NCBI GenBank assembly: GCA_020747065.1
Contig: JAGMVK010000018.1
Span: 248,001-312,000, forward strand
DNA: 64,000 nucleotides
DNA from: Cadophora sp. MPI-SDFR-AT-0126
Taxonomy: Eukaryota; Ascomycota; Leotiomycetes; Helotiales; Ploettnerulaceae
Direction: 5' to 3'
Position 1 is the stretch's first letter. Each line of letters begins with the position of its first letter. Shown piece by piece: positions 9,503-19,449 of this stretch. The notes beneath the pieces were generated by a model that was not told the DNA's origin, did not search any database, and saw only the letters and a list, made by a program, of their open reading frames with translations. A program made the position numbers and the translations under genes.

Positions 9503-12390
9503 ATGTCTTTCTTTGGGGAGGCGAAGAATGCGTTTGAGAGCTTCACGTCTCATATCAAAAAGGAAATCGACAACATCCAAGGAGATGACGGACCCAGTGT
9601 CCAGTCTCAGAACAATACAGATAACTCGAGTAACATAGTCCAAAGCCAAAATGGCAGCAATCGCTTTGACAGCTTTGCCCCACCAAGGACCGGCAACGAA
9701 GCCAAATGGTATGTCGACGGCTGTGGATATATGTGGGCAGTTTCTGTTGCTATCGAGGAAGCCAGAGATAGCATTTGGATATTGGACTGGTGGTTGAGCC
9801 CAGGTAGGTTCATAACGCTACCCCTGAACTGATACGGTCAGCTGACCACGGCCAGAACTCTACCTGAGACGTCCTCCAACAGAGAACGAGGGCTATCGAA
9901 TTGACCGTATGTTACTCGCTGCCGCTGAGAGAGGCGTCAAAGTCAATGTCATAATCTACAAAGAGGTTTCACAGATCTTGACACGTGAGTCTCTTCCTTA
10001 AAGACTCATCCTCTAAACTCACAATAATAGTCTGCTCCGATCACACGAAGAAAGCTCTTCAACTTCACCCAAACATTGCTGTGTTTCGTCATCCTGATCA
10101 CGCTCCCTCGGGCCAGGTCATCCACTCCGAGCTCGTATCGAGCATTCAGAACTTCTCTTTGAAGTCACTTCAGCTTGCCGATGTACCCGCCGACGCTTTC
10201 AAGGCATTGTACGGAGTCAACAAAGACGTTGTTCTCTACTGGGCTCACCATGAGAAGCTTTGCCTCGTGGATGGAGATACTGCTTTCATGGGAGGTTTAG
10301 ATCTCTGTTTCGGTCGTTGGGACACCAACTCTCACCCTCTTGCTGATGCACATCCCACCGATATCAACAAAGCTCTATTCCCAGGCCAAGACTTCAATAA
10401 TGCCCGTGTCTACGATTTCGAGGATGTCACGAACTGGGAGAACAATAAACTCGATCGACTTAAGAATTCTCGTATGGGATGGTCTGATATTTCAATATGT
10501 CTGCGAGGTCCGGTAGTCCAGGACCTGCGGGCACATTTCGTACAACGGTGGAACTTCATCTTCGACGAGAAGTATGACGTGAGAAAGGATCCTAGGTATA
10601 CCAGCCTAATTTTCGAAGCACAAGGCATTCCTGAAGGATATTATCAGCAAAATGGAACCAATAGTGTCGCAGTATCAGGAAGTCAGGGCCAGCGTGGTCA
10701 GGAGGATTCGGAAGTCACCGAGCGGGGTTATGGAGGGGCACAACGACACCATGGACACGGGTTCCATCTCCCTGGCGGTCATGGAGGAATCTTTGATAGG
10801 CTTCGCCAAGCAGACGTCGACAATTCTGGAGACCCGTATGGTAACAGAGGATCTGCGGGTATGTCGATTCAGTTAGTCAGAAGCTGTACCGAGTGGAGCA
10901 ATGGGGTGGCCAAGGAAGTAAGTCTCGCCTCTCGGGTCGTTTCTTCTTTCTTGACTAATGAAACAGCACTCCATCGCAAATGCTTACATAGATGTCATTC
11001 GAAACAGCCAGCATTTCGTCTACATCGAAAATCAGTTCTTTATCACAGCCACTGGCGATGACCAACATCCAGTTAGAAACAAAATCGGAGCTGCGATCGT
11101 TGAGCGCATTGTCAGAGCATATCAAAATGGCGAGAAATACAAAGTCATAGTTTGTATGCCTGCAGTGCCTGCTTTTGCAGGCGACCTCCACGCAGATGAC
11201 AGTCTAGGTACTCGAGCCATCATGGAGTTCCAGTACCACAGCATTTGTCGAGGTGGCCACAGTATCATGGAAGAGATCGAGAAGGCCGGAGTTCCAGATT
11301 CCAAGCAATACATTCGATTCTACAATCTGAGAAATTATGATCGGATCAACGCTGGGTCGGCCATGTCGGAAGTTCATGATGCTAGTGGTATCAACTATGA
11401 AGATGCTCGGAGGGAGCATGACGATATTGTCGGTGCAGGATATGACGGTAGAGGAGAAGGCACTGGTGCATACTATGGCCGATCTAACCCTGCATATGAG
11501 CAGTATCAGGAAGCTGGTGCTCAAGTCAGTGACGGAAGTAAGTATGACAGTGTCAGCGCCTGCTACATGGACTACGGCCCTTCCATCAAAGATATCCCTT
11601 GGTCTGGCTCCGAAGAAGCAGAGTTCAATGCCTACGTGAGCGAAGGTAAATAATGCTCCTTGTCTATGCTGGTCCCTGTCCTTTCTAACCTTGACCAGAA
11701 CTGTATATCCACTCCAAAGTCCTGATTGCAGACGATCGAGTCGTTATCTGCGGTAGCGCGAATCTGAATGATAGATCCCAACTCGGAGACCACGACTCAG
11801 AAATCGCCGTCGTAATTCAAGACCCCACCCCAGTCGACTCCGAGATGAATCATGAGCCCTACCAAGCCTCTCAATTCGCATCATCTCTCCGACGTCAGCT
11901 ATTCCGCAAACATCTCGGTCTCCTGCCTCACCAAGACCCCACTCGGCCAGATGATAATTTTCTTCCTCTCAGCCACGCCCCAAATGCCTACGATTGGGGC
12001 TCTCCAGCCGATGTGCTCGTCCGAGATGTGTTGTCCGACGAGTTCGAAGAACTGTGGACCGTCACGGCAGCGACCAATACCGAGGTCTTCACAAAAGCTT
12101 TCCACGTCATACCAGCAGACAATGTTCGCAATTGGGAAGACTACAAGGAGTTCTTCTCGAAACTTTTCGTCAGTCCTAGCAAGGAGGATGATAAGGAGAA
12201 GATCCCCGCTCGGTATGAGTACGGGCACGTTGTGAAGGAGGAGTTTCCCGGTGGGGTGGCGGAGTTGAAGGATAACTTGGATCGCGTGAGAGGCTCGTTG
12301 GTGGAAATGCCGTTGCTTTTTATGGATGGTGTGGACTTTGCGAAGGAAGGTCTGACCCTCAATGCTCTGACTGATGAGGTCTACACGTAA
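9503..12390 (+). CDS. Phospholipase D (two HKD motifs)
   Basis: Five exons (9503-9803, 9856-9984, 10031-10917, 10967-11645, 11699-12390) give an intact 895-aa protein with consistent phases. It hydrolyses phosphatidylcholine-type lipids to phosphatidic acid. Both catalytic HxKx4D motifs are present: HEKLCLVDGD at ~217-226 followed by AFMGGLDLCFGRWD, and HSKVLIADD at ~669 followed by VVICGSANLNDRSQLGDHDS. IENQFFI is the usual block upstream of the second HKD. There is no PX or PH domain at the N-terminus, so it resembles the shorter fungal soluble or peripheral PLD1 type. A low-complexity Gly/Tyr-rich insert precedes the second HKD (VGAGYDGRGEGTGAYYGRS). In-frame GTATG at 9907 is not a donor, because reading through keeps the family sequence. 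Confidence 0.95.
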
Positions 12391-12786
12391 ATTAAACCGT
12401 TGATCTTTTCGTTGGGTTGATGGCAGCGAATGATTGAGGATGTCGAAGGGTTTTGCCTTCTGCACAGCGAAAGATATCAATGCGATGGTTCTCCTTACTC
12501 TGGACTTGCTTGCCCTCAGTGACTACACCTCTGCTGATGTTGACTATCGCCTCTCGCTAAAGGTTCAGCAGGTCCAAATCCCCACCACTTGGCTCGGCAA
12601 ACTTGGCAGGTTTAAAATACTCAAACATGTCAGATGCACTGCATTAAAATCACTCCGCATGTACATAGCCCCTGATCACAAGTTCTTCAATGGTCAGTGA
12701 CTTTCATTCCAGCTTGCCCGCAAGTACGATATCTGACGCTTTCCTATTCTCATTCACCCTCTCCACCCATCCACCTACCAAGGAAC
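12391..12786. other. Intergenic between two convergent genes
   Basis: The 3' side of the phospholipase D gene faces the 3' side of the minus-strand Cys-rich gene. Short open frames are present, but none resembles a known protein. Confidence 0.45.
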
Positions 12787-13029
12787 CTACCATCTTCTAT
12801 TAACCCTGAATTCAGGGAACGAATAATAGACCTTGGGGTCCTTCCTCATTCTCTCCATCTCCTCTCTATCACATACAGGGCACAGCTTGTTGCTCTCCTT
12901 CGTATGTGTTCCTTCTTTGCATGCCGGGGCTGCGAAGAGCCAGCCTCCCGGGATCTTGGCTGCACACGGGGTCATGGAATCCTGGATGGTGTGGTTGCAC
13001 TTGAATTTAGTGTAGTGGTACTCACACAT
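12787..13029 (-). CDS. Small Cys/His-rich protein, MC-start type (copy 1)
   Basis: An 80-aa protein if started at the ATG at 13027-13029. An upstream in-frame ATG at 13086 would add 19 residues. The start MCEYHYTKFKCNH was preferred because it matches the start of the protein encoded at 14590 (MC-x8-KC-x-H). Further Cys residues follow in CAAK, PACKEG and CPVCDREE, so a small zinc-binding fold is likely. No signal peptide. Function unknown. It is one of three such genes within 2 kb. Confidence 0.5.
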   Translation of the reverse strand: MCEYHYTKFKCNHTIQDSMTPCAAKIPGGWLFAAPACKEGTHTKESNKLCPVCDREEMERMRKDPKVYYSFPEFRVNRRW

Positions 13030-13621
13030 ACTGGCGAAGAACTCGAGAATGGCGCGGAAGATGCTGCAGGGGCTTGTGAGACACATGGAAGCTGAGAGGA
13101 GATTTCGAAGAGTAGTGATGAGGAGGGCGTATATAAAGTTGAGACGAAGGATCCTAGGTGGGGGTGGAGAGAACCCTAGGGCTGATCAAGGGAGGGCGGG
13201 AAAGAGGAAGCCGTTGTATTGAAGTGGCTATTAAGTTTTGGATAGGAGGTTTGTACTGAGCCTTAAATGCTGGCGAACAACAATGGAGTTGTTCTCACAG
13301 GCATTTGACAATGAGTTGCGTGGATGAAAAATCTCCGGCTTCAAAGGATCATAGTTGCCACGAAGGGGGACACAAAGAATATTGTTGGAAATAGCATAAA
13401 GATTTCACTTCAAGATCAATACCTCTTCAATGAGTTTCATTATTGTGTTCAAGAACAGAAAACATATACCGCCTATTTGTTTCGACCCTTCTTTATAATC
13501 GGCACCGTGAGATTTTTCTTCCACATTTTCCATGCTCCATTCACAAGCTCTGCTACCGCACCAACGGCTAGTACTGTAATCAATATACGCATAAAATACT
13601 TAAACATCTACTGACGCGATC
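13030..13621. other. Intergenic between Cys-rich genes
   Basis: This divergent spacer runs between the minus-strand Cys-rich gene and the plus-strand Cys-rich gene. The part near 13480-13620 is AT-rich. No further gene is supported. Confidence 0.45.
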
Positions 13622-14026
13622 ATGTGCATAATCCGGCAACACTGCTCAATCTGCGAAAAGCACTTTGATAGATTTGCCAAAGGCTGCCCCTCAGAAAGCA
13701 TGCAGTACGCCGAAGCCACATCAAATGAGCACAGTAAGTACCTCGACAGAGAAAACGAATGGTGCTTGGCAATTGGTATCATCTGCTACAAGTGTAGCAA
13801 AATAACAGACGGCGAACCAATGACACCAAGAACCAGAAGAAGGCAAGCGGGAGCTTGGAAGAGAATCCTGAGAGAAAAGTGGATGGCTAAGCAGAGAGAA
13901 GAAGAAGCAGCACGATGTGAAGAAAGGAGAAGACTGGAGACGAAGGCGAAAGCCAAAGCGATTGAGGATGCGGAAATGTGGAGAAATAAAGTGGAAGAGG
14001 TTGTTGTTTCCGCCATTTCGACATAA
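13622..14026 (+). CDS. Small Cys-rich protein with basic coiled-coil tail (copy 2)
   Basis: 134 aa, single exon, starting MCIIRQHCSICEKH. A Cys/His-rich head (CSIC, then WCLAIGIICYKC) is followed by a charged helical tail rich in Arg, Glu and Lys (RRRQAGAWKRILREKWMAK and an EEEAARCEERRRLETKAKAK-like run). The head suggests zinc binding and the tail a coiled coil. No signal peptide. Function unknown. Its MC start and Cys spacing resemble the neighbours at 12.8 and 14.6 kb, though the similarity is weaker than between those two. Confidence 0.5.
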   Translation: MCIIRQHCSICEKHFDRFAKGCPSESMQYAEATSNEHSKYLDRENEWCLAIGIICYKCSKITDGEPMTPRTRRRQAGAWKRILREKWMAKQREEEAARCEERRRLETKAKAKAIEDAEMWRNKVEEVVVSAIST

Positions 14027-14589
14027 TTATAAATGTAGAATGTTAGTCGCAGACATTAGTTGGCTCAATACACAAGTCCAAATTCACTGTTTCAATTGAC
14101 GACATTCAGCATACTATAGTTTTCGACTTTGTTTCAAAAGTCTGCCATTTGTAATGGAATAATCAAATGATCTATGAGATTTATGCTCTGATGAAATTTC
14201 CCTTTGGCAGGGCAGAAGCTGTGCCGCAACGTCCGAGAGAGTGGCCGTTATGTTGGATCATCCAGTATATGCCATGGAGGCCGGAATCTTTCTCTCGTGA
14301 CAAGGTCTTTGTTGTTTTTCAACCTTCAAGGCGAATCACTGAATACATTTACTTGGATCGTTCCGAAGAAACCATTAGACAATGGTTTTTGTGCATCCAT
14401 TGTTGGCCAACAGCGTTGCAAGTCTGGTTTGTTTATTTCAAAGGCGACATTTATCTAGTAAACTATAAATCAGTACCTGCTCCCCATGCTATTTCCTCTC
14501 CATAATCCTTCGACAGCATTAATACGGTTAATAACTTTTTCCCCGCCTATAGCATTCGTCCCCCAAAACTCCCCATCCAGGCCTATAGG
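14027..14589. other. Intergenic
   Basis: A 112-codon open frame at 14167-14505 and its overlaps show no recognisable domain or coding signature. Nothing is annotated here. Confidence 0.4.
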
Positions 14590-14829
14590 ATGTGCATCGA
14601 AACCTGGAAAAGGTGGAAGTGCGGCCATGAAGCTCGTCAAAAAATTCAAACCTGCCCTGACTGCCACCATGCCAGCGACAAAATCTGTAAGAAGTGCAAG
14701 AATGCTCATCGATTTATAGAAATCGAGTTCGAATGTAGCTTGTGCAACTCTACCCTGGCTCTCATTCGTCGAAATTACCCGCACCCTGAAGAAGCGAGAA
14801 GGGCACAAAAGACTCTCTTTTCAATATAG
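14590..14829 (+). CDS. Small zinc-ribbon-like protein, MC-start type (copy 3)
   Basis: 79 aa, single exon. It starts MCIETWKRWKCGHEARQK and continues with three CxxC-type knuckles: CPDC, CKKC and CSLC. The spacing suggests two structural zinc sites. The first 13 residues match the 12.8-kb protein in pattern (MC, aromatic, KxW/F-KC-x-H). No signal peptide or membrane segment. Such small Cys-knuckle proteins are common and mostly uncharacterised in ascomycetes. Function unknown. Confidence 0.55.
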   Translation: MCIETWKRWKCGHEARQKIQTCPDCHHASDKICKKCKNAHRFIEIEFECSLCNSTLALIRRNYPHPEEARRAQKTLFSI

Positions 14830-16085
14830 AGTTAATTCTTGATAAAATTCAATTAAAAAAAAAAGACTGTTATACTCAGAAGAAGGTTCGCTACGGTTAG
14901 GAAGCTCGCCGCGTTACCACCGTTTCCTCACCAAACTCACCTGAGCACCTTAAGCAGTCTTAGGAAGTGCCTATTTCTCACACATGTAATTAAGCTCTAA
15001 CTAAGCTAGATGTCTGTTTTTGAATGTCAAGACGTACTGCTCGAGAGAACACTACTGAAATCCCCGGAACTCTTTCGGCCTAGGGTCAGCATCACAGAAG
15101 TCGTCGGTTCAGAACTCGAGAGTCTAATACCGTGTCCTTATTCACACTTTCGCCGCCAACTCTAGGGATATCGAGACCTTATCCTTATCAATACGTCCAA
15201 GACTGGGACTCCTTGCTCGTCTGACAGATACGTCGTCTCCCACCATTAGTGTGGTAATCGATGGCATTGGTGCCTTCTTCGCCTGAGGCCGCTATTCCCT
15301 ATTCTATACATAACCTCGTACTGAACCTCCCAGGTTGTGCAGCACCTTAATATTCTAAGCATATCAACCACTTGCTTTGCAACAGCTTGGCGTCACAATT
15401 ACATTGATGCATTCCTCTGCACCCCCGTACTCTCGCCTCGGTCAGGGTCAGCTGAGGCATATGACGCAAGGTCAAGTGCGGGACAGTCCTTATTACCTCC
15501 GTCACCACCTTGGACGGGACCCAAGAAGAACAGCAAAATTAGTGCATCTCATGGAAGAATAAATGTTATCAGGATCCAGTATTATCACCAGTAAAGCTCA
15601 CAGCCGCCAATCAATTCGCCGAATCTGGCCACCTATATCTACCTATCATCGTTGTCATTCGCAGCAGCTTGATTCAGTAATTTCAATGAGACCTGCAAAA
15701 ACTCGGGACCAGAGGTCTTCAGTTGTATTATTGTCGACTAACTTGGTAGGTTTGGAAAGGGGCTCGCTTAACCAACACAAATTTCAACCCCCTGACTTTG
15801 AATACTTTCCATATCTCACCGCAATACACTTCTCCAAAACATGACCGAAACAAGACATTCCACTTCTGGCACTTCATCTTAAGAACTTCAACTCGTGTCC
15901 AAAATTGTAAAAAATCAAAGCCTTGTCTCTCATGTCCAGCCACATCTACCATCCCACCCCTCAACCTTGACAAGCAGTCCCAGCAGCAGAACTTCCAGCC
16001 GCACATTCATAAGTCCATCTAGAGACCGTGCCCGAGCCGGTGTTTTGTAATTCCTGGTAGCCTAAATTCCAGTCAGCTCCGACCT
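14830..16085. other. Gene-free stretch
   Basis: 1.26 kb without a supported gene. A poly-A tract lies at about 14855-14864. Short overlapping open frames exist on both strands with no recognisable protein. Confidence 0.45.
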
Positions 16086-16822
16086 CTAATCACAATTGCA
16101 TGGCTTACTATCGCAACAGCTGTTCCGGTACCAAGCACAAGCATAGTTCGACTGTAAAGTGAGTGTATGGGGTTGATATCTGTACTCGTAGATGAATGCC
16201 TTTGTGCTAATATCGTTCGCACTGAAATAGGCTATTGTTTCGCCGCTCAGGACAAAGCCGGTACTTCTATAGTCGAGACGATTACAGTGGAGGTTCCATT
16301 TAGTGTAATGCTCGTGCCCCCCCTCCTGGCTGCTGTAGTAGGTCTTCCAGTGCGTATCCAGCGACATGTCGTTAGCGTTTGCGCGCTTGAACAGAGATGC
16401 GGGATTTGAGGAGGTCTCAAGGGTAGGCGCAAGCTGGACACTGCTTTTGAGAAAACAGTGGTCATCAATGGCACTAAGGAAACCGAAATCAGTAAGGATT
16501 AGCCATAATTGTATTATAGAATGACGTTGGTAGGGCTACGTCAGGCACACCGAGAGGAAACTTACGTGCATTGTATACCAGTGAGGGTAGACGCCTTGAC
16601 CTTTTCAATCACGCTTGCATTACCATTCGCAAAATCGAAATCGGGATTGGCAACAATCCAAGCCTGGTACTTTGGGAAAAGATCGTGGGAAGAAACTTCC
16701 GAGAGGTCGCCAGAAAGGATGCTAGAAATTGAAATATCAAGATCTGGTTGAGGGGTGGCAGGGCTTGGTGCTGCATTTGCGAACGCCAGAATGGCGAGAA
16801 CAACACCAGTAGTGAACATCAT
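16086..16822 (-). CDS. Small secreted Cys-rich protein with Kex2-like site
   Basis: Two exons on the minus strand (16566-16822 and 16086-16473; intron 16474-16565, GTAAGT...TTAG) give 214 aa. Residues 1-17 (MMFTTGVVLAILAFANA) form a clear signal peptide. A pro-like segment ends in LFKR (about residue 132), a dibasic Kex2-type site. The remaining ~80 residues end in a Cys cluster, CAWYRNSCCDSKPCNCD. The layout (signal peptide, dibasic site, compact Cys-rich end) is that of processed secreted fungal proteins, including candidate effectors and antimicrobial peptides, but no family was recognised and no activity is implied. A TATA-like element lies 88 nt upstream. Confidence 0.7.
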
Positions 16823-17760
16823 TTTGACTTGATACTGAAGCTATTCGTCCGAAGGAATTGAAATGGTAGCAGCTGATAATTTTTCTGTAGACACTGGAGG
16901 TCCACTGAGTATTTATACTTCAAGAGCGATGACGGTTGAAATTTCGGGCAAAATCCAGATCATTTCCACTCTAGAGAAACATTCCATATTTCTCGCCATT
17001 GCACTATAAAGTTGCAGCAATGCTCCACTTGGTTGATTATTAACACAAACCAAAAAATCCTTCGACCGATCCCTGACCAAAAAAATAAATGAGGGTGCAC
17101 GCGAGGTTGTCTGTAGTTTTAATTTAGATTCTCCACCCGTTGACGAGGGGCAGGCACTGCCAGCGAACAAGGAACTATACCCAGCGCCCCTCTATCGAAA
17201 GTTAGTGATGTCCGATTCCATTCATGTATTATTATTACTCAACATTTACGCCTGACTAATGCCACGCGACTCCCAGCTAGTGACTGCCGGGTTAGCGGCC
17301 ACGGGAGGTCCGGCCCGTATTCGCTCTAAAAGAAAGCTCCACAATTTTTCTTATTGAGGAAAATGAAGGTTGGCGCTGACTGTGCATAAAGGCCCGCTGA
17401 TACGGGGGGTGTAGAGGTACTTGTTACACCGAGGCACAGAAGTTAAATGTGATCTATAGTCAACGGAGCACGTCGCTGAAGAGGTAGCTGAGACTGTCTA
17501 TCTCGTAATAATTTGCTGTAGTTTATCTTCTAACGCATTGGTCTAAGTTAGACTTCTTAATCGCCTAACATTTTTATCAAGTCAGCACATGCTGCACTTC
17601 CACATGGAACATAAAGCAAAGTAAATCAATTCCCACTCGTACGAAAAAGACATATCGGGACTCAGCTCAAAATATTCCGAAAAGACATTCCAATAACCTC
17701 AAACTACCTGCTACTTTGAATCCACAGCAGCCAGAGAATTTCTGAGTGGCTCTTCGAATA
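16823..17760. other. Gene-free stretch upstream of the secreted protein gene
   Basis: No gene supported. The first ~100 bp is the probable promoter of the minus-strand secreted protein gene. The rest, to 17760, is AT-rich with short open frames only. Confidence 0.45.
16910..16917 (-). promoter_or_regulatory. TATA-like element of the secreted protein gene
   Basis: TATAAATA on the minus strand, 88 nt upstream of the ATG at 16822. This is a normal spacing for a TATA box in a highly or conditionally expressed fungal secreted-protein gene. Function is inferred from position only. Confidence 0.4.
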
Positions 17761-18087
17761 CTAAGGCAGGCCTCTAATCCTTTCAAAAGCCGCCTTTCTA
17801 CAATCCCGTAGCTCTATCCTCTTCTTACCCAGAACCTCCTGCAACGTATCTAGATCTCTCTGTATATCGTCCCTCCTACGGTCTGATGCGCCAAACTCCG
17901 TTTATAGCGCGGTTCTCGCCGTCTGCAACTATTTTAATGAATCCTGAATCCGCTCTCACATATGCATATCAGAAAAGACATTATCGAATACTATAGCGCT
18001 TATAAGGTTTATCTGAGCGATGCGCATATCTCCGAGACTCCGAATAGCTAGCTGAATACGCTGAGCCTGCAAGATCAATTGCACGAC
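17761..18087 (-). pseudogene. Decayed coiled-coil-like coding fragment
   Basis: One minus-strand frame reads LILQAQRIQLAIRSLGDMRI, then SAIVFDNVFSDMHM, ERIQDSLK, LQTARTAL, and finally FGASDRRRDDIQRDLDTLQE and GKKRIELRDCRKAAFERIRG before TAG at 17761-17763. Three internal stops interrupt it (TGA, TAG, TAA), each explainable by one C-to-T change from CGA, CAG and CAA. Regular leucines and charge pattern suggest a coiled coil. Upstream (above 18087) the frame is riddled with stops. Family not recognised. It lies just upstream of an OrsD-type relic on the other strand. Confidence 0.45.
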
Positions 18088-18384
18088 CTAGTATATATGC
18101 TATTATCATCGACTCAATGCACTATGATCAGCTATTTCGGTAAACGTCCCCCTGTCCATAATTTCTGTCCATAATTCCTACATGAATAAGGGGTGGTCGG
18201 GTTGTGTCACAATTCGATGAAATTGGTCAAGGCAAATTATCAGCCCGTGCACAGGCGATGGACGCGTTGAGACCTTGACATGTTGTATCATAAATTTATT
18301 CTACTTACTCGAATTATAAATCTAGCCATTCCTCAAGCCTAAATAATATCGCTCGGCCATAATTTCAGTCTATTAACTTCCAGC
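18088..18384. other. AT-rich spacer between two relics
   Basis: About 300 bp, AT-rich (for example around 18290-18360), with no supported gene. Confidence 0.4.
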
Positions 18385-19163
18385 ATGGCTCTTTCGGATG
18401 AATTTGATATATCTAAACTACCACTTTATGTAGACGAAAAAGAGCGCCTCTTGATTTGCTGCCATGATAAGTGTGGATATGCTCTCTCCGTTACTGGATC
18501 TCAGGTCACTTCCCATCTTCACAATAAGCATGGAATCTCTGAGGAACGCCGACACGGCGTTACTCGCCACCTCAATAATGGATACCCATATTCTTGCCGA
18601 AATTCCCGAAAATTGCTCCACGTGAGAATGGCTCCCAAATCCACCCCAAGCTTCGGCTTTACAGCGGCTTTGCGTGTCGCGATTGTTCTTGTCTAACCAT
18701 AAAGTATCACGAGTACTTCCGGCATCTTTCAAGAGAGCATCTGAGCGGTGGGTAAGCCTCACGCAAAAAGACGGACGCCCATTATGATGATGTGTATCTA
18801 CAGACATGGACACGGAGCTCTGCTGGAAAATATTGGATAGTGAAGAAAGATGGGAGCACGATTCGACCGCTCGCTGGGGAAGGTGTGAGCGAGCATAAGA
18901 GAAAGATGCAGCAGCGAGAAGATCAAAAGGCAAAGGCGCGGGCATCGAATATGAATGTAGCTACCCCAACGTTTGCGGAAAGCCGTCCATGGATAGAGCG
19001 AACGCGGTGGGCAGTTACCTATCAGGGCCGAGGTCTCGATATCTTGCGAAACCTGACTGAAATGCCTCGCACTCACTTTGGGGGAAATCTCATTCTTGGG
19101 AAGAACTTTCAATCCTGCCGATCTAAGAAATTCCATTCTTGTTATATATTTGCATCGTAACTG
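18385..19163 (+). pseudogene. OrsD/DUF3505-type zinc-finger protein relic
   Basis: The N-terminal part of an OrsD-domain protein is recognisable across frames. A first C2H2-like unit (ICCHDKCGYALSVTGSQVTS, then HLHNKHGIS) is followed, after a frameshift near 18590, by a second unit, LRLYSGFACRDCSCLTIKYH then FRHLSREHLSGG. A TAA follows at about 18753 and the same frame resumes with DDVYLQTWT, GKYWIVKKDG and PWIERTRWAVTYQGRGLDIL, the usual block after the fingers. The frame then stops at 19158-19160. The large remainder of the family protein is missing. OrsD-type genes are multi-copy in many fungi and their function is poorly known. The frameshift and stop argue for a pseudogene. Confidence 0.65.
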
Positions 19164-19362
19164 GACTAAGCGACACAAGAAGGGTGCACGTCTGCTTGTA
19201 AGTCTACTATTTGCTTTTCAGCCACAAGATACTCCGAAGAGACCAGTCGAATCAGTTTCCATGATCTGATATCGTTCAAATCGTTCCACAACCCCGTCTG
19301 ATGCTCTATCAGCATTTATCAGCATTATCGGTGACGCCTTGGTTTTCAGAAAGCACGTCATC

Positions 19363-19368
19363 CACGTG
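19363..19368. promoter_or_regulatory. CACGTG palindrome upstream of the FAD monooxygenase
   Basis: CACGTG(AC), 82 bp before the ATG at 19450. This is the core bound by bHLH factors of the Cbf1 type. It is a 6-bp match only, so its role is inferred from position. Confidence 0.3.
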
Positions 19369-19449
19369 ACCATCATTAGAATAATCTACTGCTGTCTCTC
19401 CCAACCCACGCTGAATAGCCTCACTTTGCCCATCGTTACTGCTTAAATC

